64,000 nucleotides of DNA from Alphaproteobacteria bacterium (GCA_039980135.1 JBDXCV010000003.1:930001-994000), one strand, 5' to 3'; shown: positions 54,146 to 63,397, numbered from the stretch's first letter. Numbers and translations: made by a program. Notes: generated from the letters alone by a model not told the origin.

Positions 54146-56221
54146 TCAACGGCAGTCGAGGATGTAGCTGTCGGCGGCGCTGAGCCGCGCGGACATCCCC
54201 GGATAGACGACTATGGTGGTGGTGGGTTCCTCGATGATGGCCGGTCCCGCGACCGTATCGCCGGTCTTGAGGTCGGGGCCCCGGAAGATCGGGGTCGCCA
54301 CGGGGGCCGCACCACCGAAATAGCATTCCCGCGTCGTCGTCGATTCGGACATGCGGCTATCTGTCGTCGGGTCGGGTGCGGGCGGGGGGTCGAAGGGCTG
54401 GATCGAGATGCGGCCCTTCCAGTTCACGCATTCGACCGGGCTTGCCTCGTCGCGCACCGCGTAGATGCGTTCGTGGGTCTTGTGGAATGTCTCCACCAGC
54501 TCGGCCACGTCCGCGTCGCTTTCGAGCCGCGGCTTGGGAAGTTCCGTGTCGAGTTCCCAGACCTGCGCGCGGTAGCGCGCCTCGACGAAGAACTCGATGC
54601 TGACCTGGGCGTCTTTCGAGGTTTCGAGGCTGTCGCGGAACTGCATTAGTTCGGCCTCGATCTCGTCGAGCGCGCGGTTCGCGCCGTCCCGGTCGAAACC
54701 GTTCGAATCCGTAAACCGCGAACGTGTCGCCTCGAACACGATCGAGGAATACTGCATCCCGCAGGCCGACAGCGCCGAGGCCGTGCGGGGCAGGATCACC
54801 GTGTCGCAGCCCAGTTCCTGGGCGATCGGCATGATGTTGAAACCCGCCGCACCACCGCCGGCGACGATGACGCTTTCGCGCGGATTCAGCCCGTCATTGA
54901 CGGTGATCTCGCCGATCGCCTTGATCATCAGCTCGTTGGCGATGACCATGATCGAATGGGCGGTCTCGTCGACGCCCTTGCCCATGCTCTCCGCCAGTTC
55001 CGAGATCACCGCGACCGCCGCGTCGCGGTCGAGCGACAGGCGCCCGCCGTTGAAATAACCGGGGTCGATATAGCCGAGCACCAGGGCGGCATCGGTGACG
55101 GTGGGCTCCGTCCCACCCGATCCGTAGCAGGCGGGTCCGGGCACGGAACCGGCCGATTGGGGCCCGACCCGGAGCAATCCGCCCGGGTCCACCCAGGCGA
55201 TCGAGCCGCCGCCCGCGCCGACCGAACGGACGTCGACGGTGGATGTGCCCATGATGTCGCCGGTCCACAGCGGGCCGAGCCAGGAATCGCGCGAGTAGAT
55301 CAGGTTGCCGTCGCGCACGAGGCCGACATCGAAGGTCGTGCCGCCCGTGTCGCAGACGATCACATCCCCGCCCATCCGCTCCAGGGCGGAATAGGCGCGG
55401 GCCGCGACCGGGGCCATGGCCGGGCCCGATTTCAGCGTGTTGATCGGGCGCTCGACGAGGGATTCGACCTCTTGGCAGCCGCCGACGGCGGTGGACACGA
55501 GCAGATCGCCAGCGAAACCGGAATCGCGAAGATCGGTCTGCATCCCGCGCAGATGGGCCTGCATCAGGGGTTTCAGCGAGGCGTCGATCGCCGTCGCCGA
55601 GGCGCGGCGATACTCGCGCAGGATCGGCGCCAGCCGGTGCGACAGGGTGTAGGGCACGCCGGGCATGATTTCCTCGATCAGCTCGCCGAGCCGGGCCTCA
55701 TGTGCCTCGTTGGCGATCGACCAGAGCAGGGAAACCGCGATGGCCTCGAAGCCGCGATGTTTCAGGGTCTCGATGACTTCACGCGCCTGGGCCTCGTCGA
55801 GCGGCCGGACGATTTCACCCGACGCGCCGATGCGTTCGTTGATCTCGAAGGTCCGCCGGCGTGGAATATAGGGCTGCGGATAATCGTAGCTGTAGTCATG
55901 GGGGCCGTGTTTGCCACCCTCCTTGAACACCAGGATGTCGCGGAAGCCGGCGGTGGTCAGGAATGCCGTACGCGCGGTCTGCTTGGTGACGATCGCGTTG
56001 GTGGCCCGGGTCGTGCCGTAGATCAGGAGATCCGTCGCGGCGAGCATATCCTTCGGGGTTGTCTCGAATGTCTCGGCGACGACCTCGAGGGCATTGAACA
56101 TGCCCTCCGAAATCCGTTCCGGCGTCGTCAGCGCCTTGCCGACATGAAACTGGCCGTCCTCGCTGAGTACGACCATGTCCGTGAACGTGCCGCCCGTATC
56201 GACGGAAATTCGGTAAGCCAT
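54146..56221 (-). CDS. hyuA: hydantoinase A/oxoprolinase family, subunit HyuA
   Basis: This 691-residue ASKHA-fold ATPase subunit has nucleotide-binding loops R-I-S-V-D-T-G-G-T-F-T-D near the start and C-D-T-G-G-T-T-F-D-V in the middle, with G-T-T-R-A-T-N-A-I-V and G-A-G-G-G-S-I-A-W-V-D. It belongs to the N-methylhydantoinase/acetone carboxylase/oxoprolinase superfamily. With HyuB it hydrolyses a cyclic amide using ATP. The gene opposite, encoding an N-carbamoylsarcosine amidase-like protein, points to N-methylhydantoin as a candidate substrate. Confidence 0.92.
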   Translation of the reverse strand: MAYRISVDTGGTFTDMVVLSEDGQFHVGKALTTPERISEGMFNALEVVAETFETTPKDMLAATDLLIYGTTRATNAIVTKQTARTAFLTTAGFRDILVFKEGGKHGPHDYSYDYPQPYIPRRRTFEINERIGASGEIVRPLDEAQAREVIETLKHRGFEAIAVSLLWSIANEAHEARLGELIEEIMPGVPYTLSHRLAPILREYRRASATAIDASLKPLMQAHLRGMQTDLRDSGFAGDLLVSTAVGGCQEVESLVERPINTLKSGPAMAPVAARAYSALERMGGDVIVCDTGGTTFDVGLVRDGNLIYSRDSWLGPLWTGDIMGTSTVDVRSVGAGGGSIAWVDPGGLLRVGPQSAGSVPGPACYGSGGTEPTVTDAALVLGYIDPGYFNGGRLSLDRDAAVAVISELAESMGKGVDETAHSIMVIANELMIKAIGEITVNDGLNPRESVIVAGGGAAGFNIMPIAQELGCDTVILPRTASALSACGMQYSSIVFEATRSRFTDSNGFDRDGANRALDEIEAELMQFRDSLETSKDAQVSIEFFVEARYRAQVWELDTELPKPRLESDADVAELVETFHKTHERIYAVRDEASPVECVNWKGRISIQPFDPPPAPDPTTDSRMSESTTTRECYFGGAAPVATPIFRGPDLKTGDTVAGPAIIEEPTTTIVVYPGMSARLSAADSYILDCR

Positions 56222-56345
56222 TTACGCTCCCCCCTGAACAAAATCCCGCGGCTATCGCTTCGCGTTTGCCTGCGGCGAGACGCGCTCGATGCGTCATGCT
56301 TTAATACTCTCTCACCCGTGCTGGGGACGCAACGGAGAACGGAGA

Positions 56346-56972
56346 ATGGATTACGCCGAACGGGGTTACGGAGACGGCGACGTCGGGTGGGGTGAACGCC
56401 CCGGCGTGGTGGTCGTCGACTTCCAGCGCGGTTTCACCGATCCGGAATTCAGGATGGGCGGCGCGCCGATGATCGATGCTGCGGTCGAGCGCACCGTGGA
56501 TGTGATCAAGGCCGCAAAGGACGCCGGCTTCCCCGTTGCCGCCTGCGTGATGGGCTATCACTCCCGGGCGGCCATGCCCCATTGGAAGATCGCGCCGTTG
56601 CGCGAGGAACTGGTCGAGGGGCACCCGTCGGTCGAACTCGACCCGCGGATCGCGGCGGCGGATCCCGATCTGGTGGTCATGAAGGGCGCGCCGTCGATCT
56701 TCTTCAACACCCAGGTTGCGCCGTTCCTGATCAAGCAAGGTGTGGACACGGTCGTCGTCACCGGCTGCATCACGTCGGGTTGCGTGCGTGCGTCCGTGAT
56801 CGATGCGTTCAGTCTCGGCTTCCGCACGATCGTGCCGGAAGACTGCGTCGGCGATCACGACGAGGAACCACACCAGGCCAATCTGCGCGATGTCGACCGG
56901 CGCTACGCCGATGTCGTCGATGCGGATGCTGTCCTGACGGAATTCGAGCGCCTGCGCGGCCGGAACAGCTAG
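56346..56972 (+). CDS. isochorismatase-fold cysteine hydrolase, N-carbamoylsarcosine amidase-like
   Basis: The protein has 208 residues from the ATG at 56346. The triad is Asp25 (V-V-V-V-D-F-Q), Lys113 (V-V-M-K-G-A) and Cys146 (C-I-T-S-G-C-V-R-A-S). The stretch W-G-E-R-P-G-V-V-V-V-D-F-Q-R-G-F-T-D resembles N-carbamoylsarcosine amidohydrolase, which releases CO2 and ammonia and yields sarcosine. The protein is shorter than the Arthrobacter enzyme (about 264), so other small amidases (such as maleamate amidase) remain possible. It is divergent from hyuAB, which would make its substrate from N-methylhydantoin. Its stop overlaps the stop of the convergent enoyl-CoA hydratase gene. Confidence 0.8.
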   Translation: MDYAERGYGDGDVGWGERPGVVVVDFQRGFTDPEFRMGGAPMIDAAVERTVDVIKAAKDAGFPVAACVMGYHSRAAMPHWKIAPLREELVEGHPSVELDPRIAAADPDLVVMKGAPSIFFNTQVAPFLIKQGVDTVVVTGCITSGCVRASVIDAFSLGFRTIVPEDCVGDHDEEPHQANLRDVDRRYADVVDADAVLTEFERLRGRNS

Positions 56973-57781
56973 TCCAGGTCGCGGAACGGCGCTTCGCGTT
57001 CAGCAAGCACGTCTTGCAAAGGTTCGTCGCGCATCTTGCGCATCCAGGCACGCCCGGCGGGCGAAGCGTGCAGGGACGAGATCGCCTCGACGTTATAGAG
57101 CCACGAGCTGGTCAGCCCGGCGGTCTCCTGCTGGTGATTGATCGAGGCCTTGGCGAACTTGATCGCCGGTCCGGGAATCCGCGAGAGTTTGCGGGCGAGC
57201 CGCCGCGCCTCGTCCATCAGCTGATCGCCGGGTACGGCCCGGTTGACGAGGTGAATCCGCTCGGCCTCGCGGCCATCGACCATGTCGCCGGTGTACATCA
57301 GCCAGCGCACATGCCGGATCGGCATCGTCCAGGGCATCATTAGCGACGGCGGGCCCGAGGCATGCCTCACCTCGGGTTCGCCGAGCATCGCATCCTCTGC
57401 CGCCAAGGCCAGATCGCAGCACATGGCGAGTTCCAGCCCGCCGGCCAGCGCGAATCCGTTAACCGCGGCGATGACCGGTACCTCGGAAGACCAGATCGCC
57501 CGCAGCCGGTCGCAGTTCGCCGACATGTCTTCGCGCCAGGCTTCCGTGTCCATCTCGAAATCGTCGCTGATCAGGTCGAAGCCGGTCGTGAAGGCGCGGC
57601 CCGCGCCGGTAAGAATGATCGCGCGGATGTCCGGGTCTTTCTGCGCGTCGCGTACCGCCGCGTCGAGGGCGTCGAGAAGTTCGAGGTCGAGCGCGTTGAG
57701 CTTGTCGGGACGGTTCATGGTCAGGGTCACGAACGCGTCGTTGGGGTCGCGGTCGATCAGGAGTACGGGAGCGTCGGTCAT
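56969..57781 (-). CDS. enoyl-CoA hydratase/isomerase family protein
   Basis: This 270-residue crotonase has a GAGGAA site 9 bases before the ATG. Both catalytic glutamates appear: in A-L-A-G-G-L-E-L-A-M and in L-G-E-P-E-V. The oxyanion loop is F-T-T-G-F-D. It lies 24 bases downstream of the AMP-binding ligase gene and is co-transcribed with it, which suggests hydration of the CoA ester that ligase makes. The closing residues overlap the amidase gene's stop by the shared CTAG. Confidence 0.87.
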   Translation of the reverse strand: MTDAPVLLIDRDPNDAFVTLTMNRPDKLNALDLELLDALDAAVRDAQKDPDIRAIILTGAGRAFTTGFDLISDDFEMDTEAWREDMSANCDRLRAIWSSEVPVIAAVNGFALAGGLELAMCCDLALAAEDAMLGEPEVRHASGPPSLMMPWTMPIRHVRWLMYTGDMVDGREAERIHLVNRAVPGDQLMDEARRLARKLSRIPGPAIKFAKASINHQQETAGLTSSWLYNVEAISSLHASPAGRAWMRKMRDEPLQDVLAEREAPFRDLD

Positions 57782-57805
57782 GGTCCGGGTTCCTCGGGGT
57801 TGGCG

Positions 57806-59563
57806 TTACCGGGATGCATTGTTTTCGGGACAGATGATGTCGGGCCCGGGCGGGTCGCCATAAAGCCGCGCGACCAGGTCGGCACGATTTTTCAGGCATG
57901 TCTTCTGGACCAGATGGCCCTTGTCGTTGATCTCACCGGCCACGCGGTCGGGTGGTCCGTCGGCGATGGCGGCGCGGAAGACGGATGTCGAGCTGCCGGG
58001 CATGGCAGCGTTGTGGGCACGGAGTGCCTGGACCATACGCGCCTGGAGATCGCTATTTTTGTCCTCCATGGCGGTTTCCGTAGAGAACAGGATGGTCGCG
58101 ATTCTGTCTTTTCCAGCGCCGGCAATGGCCACGTCCTGCACATCGGGTGCGCAGGCCGCCAGGATCGCGTGGCGGAGCGCGCCGACCTTGACCCGGGTTC
58201 CCGTCGTGAGCTTGAAATCTTCGGCCAGGCGCCCGTCGAAGCACAGGCCGCCCTCGGGCTTGTCGTCATGGAGCGCCCGGGCGAGGTCGCCGGTGCGCAG
58301 GAACTCCGCATCATCGAGCGACAACATCTTGAGGCCCTCCGATCCGACATAGCCCGGTGAAACATTTGGCCCCCGAAACCGGACTTCCACCGCGCCGTCG
58401 ACAGGTGCCAAACGAAGGCTGTGTCCCGGCAACGGGAGGCCGATCTCGTCCGTCTGTCCGGCCGGTTCATGCCCGAGACACATGGTCGAGCCGGCCTCGG
58501 TGGCACCGTAGCCCGACAGGACCAGCGGCGGGCCGCCGGGTCCATGAGGTCCCGCGGTGACCGCGTCCTGCAGGCGTTGCCATGTTTGCGCACCCATCCC
58601 GGCCCCGGCGAAGAAGATCAGGTCGAGCCGCGCAAACAGCGCTGCGCGGGTATCTGCGTCGTCGGCCAGGTGGTCAAGCAGCAGATCGATGCCATAGGGC
58701 ACGTTGATATGGATCGTCGGGCGCACCTCGCGGATGCGGGCCGCCAACGCGTCCATGTTGTCGGGCCCGGGCGGCAGTTCGACATGATAGGTGCCGCCGT
58801 ACCAGATCATCTTGTGGAAATTGTCGAGCCCGCCGAAGACATGATGCCAGGGCAGCCAATCGATCAGCGCGGGCCGACGGGCGGCGAGAAACGGCCAGTG
58901 AACGCCATAAGCGCCCTGGCAGGACGCGATCATCCGGCGCGTTATCGTGACCCCCTTGGGGTCGCCGGTGGATCCGGATGTGAAATATATCGCCGCAGGA
59001 TCGTCGGGCGATGCGACAGGGCGGGAGAACGGTCTTTCCGGGACTTCGTCATCGGGCAATTCAGCTGAATCGACGACGATTCCACAGCAGGCGGCAAGTT
59101 CTTCGGGCAATGTCTGTGCCGGGACAACCGTGAGGCGGGGGCCGGCCGCGGCGAGCAATCCTGCCAGCCGGTTGCGTCCATGTTCGGACGTGAGCAGCAA
59201 TGGTGACAGCGGGACATGCACCATGCCGGCCTTGAGGCACGCCAGCTTGAGCGCGGCTTGCAGCACCCCGGCACCGTCGATGACCGCAATGCGATCGCCC
59301 TTTGCCAGCCCGTGTGCGGCGAGGTCTTCCGCGAGCGCATCGGAGCGTTGATCCATCGCGCCATAGCTGATTGTCCGGATGGTGCCGTTCGCGCGTTCGC
59401 TGATGAAAGCCGCGTCATCATCCAAAGCCACCCAGTGGTCGAACCTGTCGAGGATGTCGGGCAGCGGCTCGGGCAATGGCGCTCGGTTGTGCAACAGAAT
59501 GGAACCGTCGGGCCAATCCTCGCGTTCCACTTGGTTGGGTGCCAGTCTGATATCCGCAGTCAT
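57806..59563 (-). CDS. AMP-dependent acyl-CoA synthetase, feruloyl-CoA synthetase-like
   Basis: The protein has 585 residues. The AMP-binding signature is Y-F-T-S-G-S-T-G-D-P-K-G, followed by S-G-Y-G-A-T-E-A-G-S. W-L-P-W-H-H-V-F-G-G and the C-terminal G-E-I-N-D-K-G-H-L-V-Q-K are those of the feruloyl-CoA synthase group (G-E-I-T-D-K-G-Y). It activates an aromatic or other carboxylic acid to its CoA ester. With the following enoyl-CoA hydratase it resembles the ferulate ligase plus hydratase/lyase pair, although that hydratase is not a clear feruloyl-CoA hydratase/lyase. The Shine-Dalgarno is weak. Confidence 0.85.
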   Translation of the reverse strand: MTADIRLAPNQVEREDWPDGSILLHNRAPLPEPLPDILDRFDHWVALDDDAAFISERANGTIRTISYGAMDQRSDALAEDLAAHGLAKGDRIAVIDGAGVLQAALKLACLKAGMVHVPLSPLLLTSEHGRNRLAGLLAAAGPRLTVVPAQTLPEELAACCGIVVDSAELPDDEVPERPFSRPVASPDDPAAIYFTSGSTGDPKGVTITRRMIASCQGAYGVHWPFLAARRPALIDWLPWHHVFGGLDNFHKMIWYGGTYHVELPPGPDNMDALAARIREVRPTIHINVPYGIDLLLDHLADDADTRAALFARLDLIFFAGAGMGAQTWQRLQDAVTAGPHGPGGPPLVLSGYGATEAGSTMCLGHEPAGQTDEIGLPLPGHSLRLAPVDGAVEVRFRGPNVSPGYVGSEGLKMLSLDDAEFLRTGDLARALHDDKPEGGLCFDGRLAEDFKLTTGTRVKVGALRHAILAACAPDVQDVAIAGAGKDRIATILFSTETAMEDKNSDLQARMVQALRAHNAAMPGSSTSVFRAAIADGPPDRVAGEINDKGHLVQKTCLKNRADLVARLYGDPPGPDIICPENNASR

Positions 59564-59714
59564 GGGGTGTCGTTGTCGGTGCAGGATCGTTTATGCGTTT
59601 CCAAACAATGGCAGAGCCGATATCTCTTTCGCAACCAGGCGCGAAGCGGCCTCTCGCCTTTGAGCGGCGCGTTGGGCTAAATCTGTTCCGGGAATGCCAG
59701 GTGGGGGGAATGCC

Positions 59715-60344
59715 ATGACGTCCGGTCCGACCGTGATCGATCACCCGTTGTTGCAGCACAAGATTTCGCTGCTCCGCGACAAGGAAACGCCCCCGATCAT
59801 CTTTCGACTGCTGGTGCGCGAGATTGCCCAGCTCATGTTGTTCGAGGCGTCACGTGACCTGGCATTGACGGAACGGGAGATCGAAACACCCCTGACCGGG
59901 ATGACAGCTCCCGTGTTGGCCGCGCCGGGGCCGGTGCTGGCGTCGATCATGCGGGCAGGCAACGTGATGCTGGACGCGGCACTGGAAATCATCCCGACGG
60001 CCGGGGTCTGCCATCTCGGCATCTATCGTGATCACGACACGCTGGAGGCTGTTGAGTATTACTTCAACGGTCCGGCGGATATCGCGGAACGCGCGCTTTT
60101 GATCGTCGACCCCATGCTCGCGACTGCCAACTCGTCGATCGACGCGATCTCCCAGCTCAAGGCACGGGGCGTGACGGACATGCGCCTGATCTGCATCCTC
60201 GCCGCCCCGGAGGGACTGGCGGCGCTGTCGAAGGCGCATCCGGACGTCCCGGTCTATATCGGGGCGATCGACTCTCATCTCGACGAAAAGGGCTATATCA
60301 TCCCGGGCCTGGGCGACGCCGGCGACCGCAGCTACGCCACCTGA
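59715..60344 (+). CDS. upp: uracil phosphoribosyltransferase, divergent
   Basis: The protein has 209 residues, the usual length, from the ATG at 59715. Conserved UPRT regions are P-L-L-Q-H-K-I-S-L-L-R-D-K, the R-A-G-N-V-M-L-D-A segment, H-L-G-I-Y-R-D-H, E-Y-Y-F-N-G-P, and the C-terminal Y-I-I-P-G-L-G-D-A-G-D-R. The PRPP loop, usually D-P-M-L-A-T-G-G-S, reads D-P-M-L-A-T-A-N-S (132-140) with the first Gly replaced by Ala, and the ending S-Y-A-T replaces the common I-F-G-T. It salvages uracil to UMP, if active. Confidence 0.88.
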   Translation: MTSGPTVIDHPLLQHKISLLRDKETPPIIFRLLVREIAQLMLFEASRDLALTEREIETPLTGMTAPVLAAPGPVLASIMRAGNVMLDAALEIIPTAGVCHLGIYRDHDTLEAVEYYFNGPADIAERALLIVDPMLATANSSIDAISQLKARGVTDMRLICILAAPEGLAALSKAHPDVPVYIGAIDSHLDEKGYIIPGLGDAGDRSYAT

Positions 60345-60367
60345 CGCCGGAAGTCCTTGGCCAATAC

Positions 60368-60898
60368 CTATCGATAGCTTGCGAGCGCCTGGCTGAGAAT
60401 GTCGCGCGCGCCCTGGGTGCCGTCGATCGGTTCCATGTGCCGGCTCTTGATTCGCCAGCCGCCTTGTGTGCGAACGAGACTCCAGCGGTTCGCGACGACG
60501 CGATGCACCCGGAACCCGTTCGTGGTGCCGTGATTGGGTAGCTCGCGCGGTTCGGATTCCCGGTCGGGATGCAGTATCTGGATATAGGAGGTGACGAAGG
60601 CTGCGTCGCCGTCGAGCTCAATATACGGCAGGGCCGAAAGATGCGCGATTCCGCCTGCGATCGCCTTTTGGTGCGCCGGGGTCAGGGTGAAGGCGCCGAT
60701 CGCCTCGTGACCGACGGCCCCGTCGAGGCCCGCGCCCCTGTCGAACACGCCGTCTTCCGTGTAGACCGCGCGGGTGTAGTAGTCGGCACCGGTGTCCGCG
60801 CTGGGCGGATGGGAAGCGATGAGATTGTAGATTTCCAATCTGTCCTCGATCGCCCGCAGGCGCTCTTCCAGTGACGTTGTGTTTCCGGTCCCGGCCAT
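60368..60898 (-). CDS. NTF2-like (SnoaL-type) protein
   Basis: The 176-residue protein has a predicted alpha+beta cone fold: an N-terminal helix with L-R-A-I-E-D-R-L-E-I-Y-N-L, Y-T-E-D-G-V-F-D, R-V-H-R-V-V-A-N-R-W, and G-G-W-R-I-K-S-R, the usual order of the NTF2/SnoaL superfamily. It may be a small hydrolase or ligand-binding protein; the catalytic residues are not clear. It is convergent with upp. Confidence 0.75.
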   Translation of the reverse strand: MAGTGNTTSLEERLRAIEDRLEIYNLIASHPPSADTGADYYTRAVYTEDGVFDRGAGLDGAVGHEAIGAFTLTPAHQKAIAGGIAHLSALPYIELDGDAAFVTSYIQILHPDRESEPRELPNHGTTNGFRVHRVVANRWSLVRTQGGWRIKSRHMEPIDGTQGARDILSQALASYR

Positions 60899-61089
60899 GT
60901 GTGATGCTCCCCGTATGCCAATTTTCGTTCGCTTCTCGATGCCACTTTGGCAGCCGTTTTGCGCGTCACCAAGGCGATCGTGAAGCCCGATGCAGACCGA
61001 TGGCGCTCAACTGGCAATGAAACAGACAGGCGGGTATAGGTTAGGCCCCCGGGGTGAGGCGTCCCGGCTGATCGAAAGGTGGTACTGCG

Positions 61090-61293
61090 ATGACCAAGGA
61101 ACGGGCCCGGAAACGGGCAAAGGCGAAGGCGGGCGAAAAGGCGAAGAAGCGCGCGGCACAAGCCGCCCAACCGGATGCAAACATGCCGGCGGGCAAGTTC
61201 GATGCGGGGACGAATTCCATCAGGAAGCCGGGCGGGGCGACGAATAATTCGAACTTCGCCGAGGCACGGCGCGGTTCCGCACGCTCGCGCTGA
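61090..61293 (+). CDS. small basic protein
   Basis: The 67-residue protein is rich in Lys, Arg and Ala: an N-terminal K/R/A-rich helix (A-R-K-R-A-K-A-K-A-G), then P-A-G-K-F-D-A-G-T-N-S-I-R, and an R-rich end. AAAGGTGGT precedes the ATG. No domain is recognised; similar small basic proteins occur in related bacteria, as I recall. A nucleic-acid-binding role is a guess. It lies 19 bases before the M3 peptidase start and on the same strand. Confidence 0.65.
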   Translation: MTKERARKRAKAKAGEKAKKRAAQAAQPDANMPAGKFDAGTNSIRKPGGATNNSNFAEARRGSARSR

Positions 61294-61312
61294 TCGCCAG
61301 AAGGACCGACAG

Positions 61313-63397
61313 ATGCCAGCCAGAACGACCGCGTCGTCCGACGTCAATCCGGCCCTGATCCGCTGGGAGGGCCCCATGGGGCTGCCCGAATTCGCGCGTA
61401 TCGGCGATGAGGCTTTCGCGCCGGCCTTCGCCGCCGCCTTGCCGGCGCATCTGGCCGAGATCGATGCGATCGCCAACGACCCGGCCGCGCCGACATTCGA
61501 GAACACGATCGTGGCGCTGGAACTCGCCGGCGAGATGTACAGCCGCGTGTCCGCTGTTTTCTGGATCCTGTCGGGCGCGAACACCAACGCCGCGATCCAG
61601 GAACTGGAGCGCAAACTGTCGCCGGAGCTGTCGCGTCACCATTCGGCGATCATGATGAACGGCGCGTTGTTTTCGCGGATCGACGCGCTCTATCAGGATC
61701 GGGACAATCTCGGCCTGGATCGCGAGGCTTCCCGGGTCCTGGAGCTGACCTGGAAGTCCTTCGTGCGATCCGGCGCGCAACTCGGTCCCACGGATCAGAA
61801 AAGACTGGCGGCGATCAACGAGCGGCTCGCCGCCCTGGGAACGGCCTTCTCCCAGAACATACTTGCCGACGAGCGCGACTATGCGCTTGTCCTCGAGACA
61901 GACGACGACCTTGCGGGGTTGCCGGATTTCCTGATCTCCGGCATGGCGGCGGCGGCCGAGGAGCGTGGCTACACCGGCAAACATGCCGTGACCCTGTCCC
62001 GGTCCATCATCGAGCCATTCCTGACATTCTCGACCCGCCGTGATCTGCGCGAGCAGGCCTTTCGGGCCTGGGTGGCGCGCGGGGAAGGTCCCGACGAGCG
62101 GGATAACCGGCCCCTCGTTGCGGAGATGGTCAAGCTGCGCGCCGAGAAGGCCGCCCTTCTGGGCTATGCGACCTTCGCCCATTTCAAGCTCGACAACACG
62201 ATGGCCAAGACACCCGAGGCCGTCCGCAACCTGCTGGAAACGGTCTGGGAGAAGGCGCGCACCCGCGCGGCGGAGGAGGCCGGGGACTTGTCGGCTTTAA
62301 TCGCGGGCGAGGGGCATAATCACGCGGTGGCGCCCTGGGACTGGCGGCATTATTCCGAGAAGCAACGCGCCGCGCGCTTCGATCTCAACGAGGCCGAAAT
62401 CAAGCCCTATCTCCAGCTTGAGAAGATGATCGAGGCGGCGTTTGATACGGCCGGTAAACTTTTCGGCGTCAGCTTCCGCCGGCATCCGGACATCGAGGCC
62501 TATCATCCCGACGTCCGGGTCTTCGAGGTGCTCGACGCTGGCGGCACGCGCGTCGCGCTGTTTCTGGCCGACTATTTTGCCCGTCCGTCCAAACGCTCGG
62601 GCGCCTGGATGACCTCGTTTCAGGATCAACACAAGATGGCGGGAGTTTCGCGGGACGAGGCGCAGATTCCCATCGTCGTGAACGTGATGAATTTCGCCAA
62701 GGCCGCCGCGGGCGCGCCGGTTCTGATCACCATGGATGACGCCCGCACCCTGTTTCACGAGTTCGGCCACGCCTTGCACGGGATGTTGTCCGATGTCACC
62801 TATCCTTCGATTTCGGGCACGTCGGTGAGCCGTGATTTCGTCGAGTTGCCGTCTCAGCTCTATGAGCATTGGCTGACGGTGCCCGACGTGCTGCAGCGCT
62901 TCGCCGTCCATCACGAGACCGGCGAGGCCATGCCGGCGGCGTTGCTGGACAAACTGCGTGCGGCCGAGAAGTTCAACAAGGGCTTCGCAAATGTGGAGTT
63001 CACGTCATCGGCGCTGGTGGACATGGCGTTCCACGCGCTCGATGCGCGAGCGGCGGCGAAGGTCGACCCGGTGGCCTTCCAGGCCGAAATACTGGCCGGT
63101 CTCGACATGCCGGATGCGATTGTCATGCGCCATGCGACGCCGCATTTCGCCCATGTTTTTTCGGGCGATGGATACTCCGCGGGCTACTATTCCTACATGT
63201 GGTCGGGGGTGCTCGACGCCGACGCGTTCGGGGCCTTCACCGAGGCGGGCGATCCATTTGACGGCGAGACGGCCCGCAAACTCCACGACCACATCTATTC
63301 ATCCGGCGGCGCCATGGATCCCGAGGATGCCTATGTGGCCTTCCGCGGAAAGCTACCGACAGCCGATGCGCTGCTCGAGAAAGAGGGCCTGGCCTAG
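61313..63397 (+). CDS. M3 family metallopeptidase (peptidyl-dipeptidase/oligopeptidase)
   Basis: The protein has 694 residues from the ATG at 61313 after AAGGA; the frame is open upstream but overlaps the small basic gene. The zinc motif H-E-F-G-H is at 482-486, followed by the M3-specific S-G-T-S-V-S-R-D-F-V-E-L-P-S-Q. Y-S-A-G-Y-Y-S-Y-M-W-S near the C-terminus is the conserved substrate-binding Tyr region. No signal peptide is seen, so it is cytosolic, like Dcp or oligopeptidase A, and degrades short peptides. Confidence 0.93.
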   Translation: MPARTTASSDVNPALIRWEGPMGLPEFARIGDEAFAPAFAAALPAHLAEIDAIANDPAAPTFENTIVALELAGEMYSRVSAVFWILSGANTNAAIQELERKLSPELSRHHSAIMMNGALFSRIDALYQDRDNLGLDREASRVLELTWKSFVRSGAQLGPTDQKRLAAINERLAALGTAFSQNILADERDYALVLETDDDLAGLPDFLISGMAAAAEERGYTGKHAVTLSRSIIEPFLTFSTRRDLREQAFRAWVARGEGPDERDNRPLVAEMVKLRAEKAALLGYATFAHFKLDNTMAKTPEAVRNLLETVWEKARTRAAEEAGDLSALIAGEGHNHAVAPWDWRHYSEKQRAARFDLNEAEIKPYLQLEKMIEAAFDTAGKLFGVSFRRHPDIEAYHPDVRVFEVLDAGGTRVALFLADYFARPSKRSGAWMTSFQDQHKMAGVSRDEAQIPIVVNVMNFAKAAAGAPVLITMDDARTLFHEFGHALHGMLSDVTYPSISGTSVSRDFVELPSQLYEHWLTVPDVLQRFAVHHETGEAMPAALLDKLRAAEKFNKGFANVEFTSSALVDMAFHALDARAAAKVDPVAFQAEILAGLDMPDAIVMRHATPHFAHVFSGDGYSAGYYSYMWSGVLDADAFGAFTEAGDPFDGETARKLHDHIYSSGGAMDPEDAYVAFRGKLPTADALLEKEGLA

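Noticed and set aside
54956-56395. 479-residue open frame on the plus strand
   Set aside because: It is antisense to hyuA, with biased composition and no recognisable domain.
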